From NCBI RefSeq assembly GCF_025869345.1, contig NZ_JAOZVW010000080.1:1-43004 (forward strand): a stretch of DNA of 43,004 nt, read 5' to 3'. Both the position numbers and the translations under genes were made by a program. Position 1 is the stretch's first letter. Every line of letters begins with the position of its first letter. The stretch is from Sphingopyxis sp. (GTDB lineage Bacteria; Pseudomonadota; Alphaproteobacteria; Sphingomonadales; Sphingomonadaceae). Positions 42,953-43,004 of the stretch are shown here, in pieces. Below the pieces are notes generated by a model. The model was given only the letters and a program-made list of their open reading frames with translations, did not search any database and was not told the DNA's origin.

Positions 42953-43004
42953 CGTCATCCCGGACTTGATCCGGGATCCATTCTCTCAGCGCCGGATGAA
43001 TGGA
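42953..43004. repeat. Truncated repeat, second copy of the 76-bp element
   Basis: The last 52 bases match 35688-35739 at 47 positions, same orientation. The right arm is cut off by the window end. The gap 42875-42952 holds nothing else I can support. Confidence 0.85.

Overview
This 43 kb window is high-GC chromosomal DNA from an alphaproteobacterium of the order Sphingomonadales, most like Sphingopyxis or Sphingomonas. The evidence is gene content and order (ispH-thrB-rnhA, argS-SPOR-nagZ-scpA-scpB-tatABC, pgsA-moaD-moaE), EcfG- and CtrA-type promoter motifs, an entericidin-type lipoprotein, and sphingomonad-like two-component proteins. The genus is an inference. I see no prophage, insertion sequence, integron, CRISPR array, rRNA or tRNA. 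Most genes are housekeeping, and short inverted-repeat elements fill many of the gaps.

Layout. 1-1.6 kb: tail of a repeat, then a PhoR-like sensor kinase (minus). 1.6-3.1 kb: a small Tat-signal protein and a fumarylacetoacetate-hydrolase family enzyme (plus). 3.2-10.4 kb: a minus-strand tad/cpa pilus operon, cpaA-cpaB-cpaC-cpaD-cpaE-tadB-tadC. It ends at a strong hairpin terminator and lacks cpaF between cpaE and tadB, where it normally sits. 10.4-11.9 kb: a DauA-like FAD oxidoreductase and a DUF1508 protein. 11.9-14.3 kb: ispH-thrB-rnhA with overlapping start and stop codons (minus). 14.4-21.7 kb: a lipoprotein, then argS, a SPOR protein, nagZ, scpA, scpB and tatABC, largely coupled by overlapping codons. 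21.7-23.5 kb: an unlisted 42-aa entericidin gene with its own EcfG-type promoter and a terminator inside the 3' end of tatC, then mgtE. 23.7-27.5 kb: cyclophilin, nitronate monooxygenase, nadC, a secreted RNase T2, and a small membrane protein behind a CtrA-type box. 27.5-31.9 kb: LplT-like transporter, pgsA-moaD-moaE, oxyR and an EF-hand protein. 32-38.8 kb: trmFO, a YhhN-family protein, a secreted Cys-rich protein, a TauD-family dioxygenase, a DUF952 protein and gyrA. 39-42.9 kb: a nested inverted-repeat element, a nucleotidyltransferase-like membrane protein and a three-gene module of unknown role.

The most interesting locus is 40605-42874. An unrecognised alpha-helical protein is translationally coupled to a PAS-like protein. 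An in-frame TAG separates that protein from a histidine-kinase ATPase domain in the same reading frame. The ATP-binding motifs of the kinase look intact, but the phosphoacceptor histidine is replaced. This could be a recent nonsense split, a real two-protein arrangement, or a non-canonical signalling ATPase. Other points of note are the cpaF-less tad operon, the EcfG-controlled entericidin and the repeat families.
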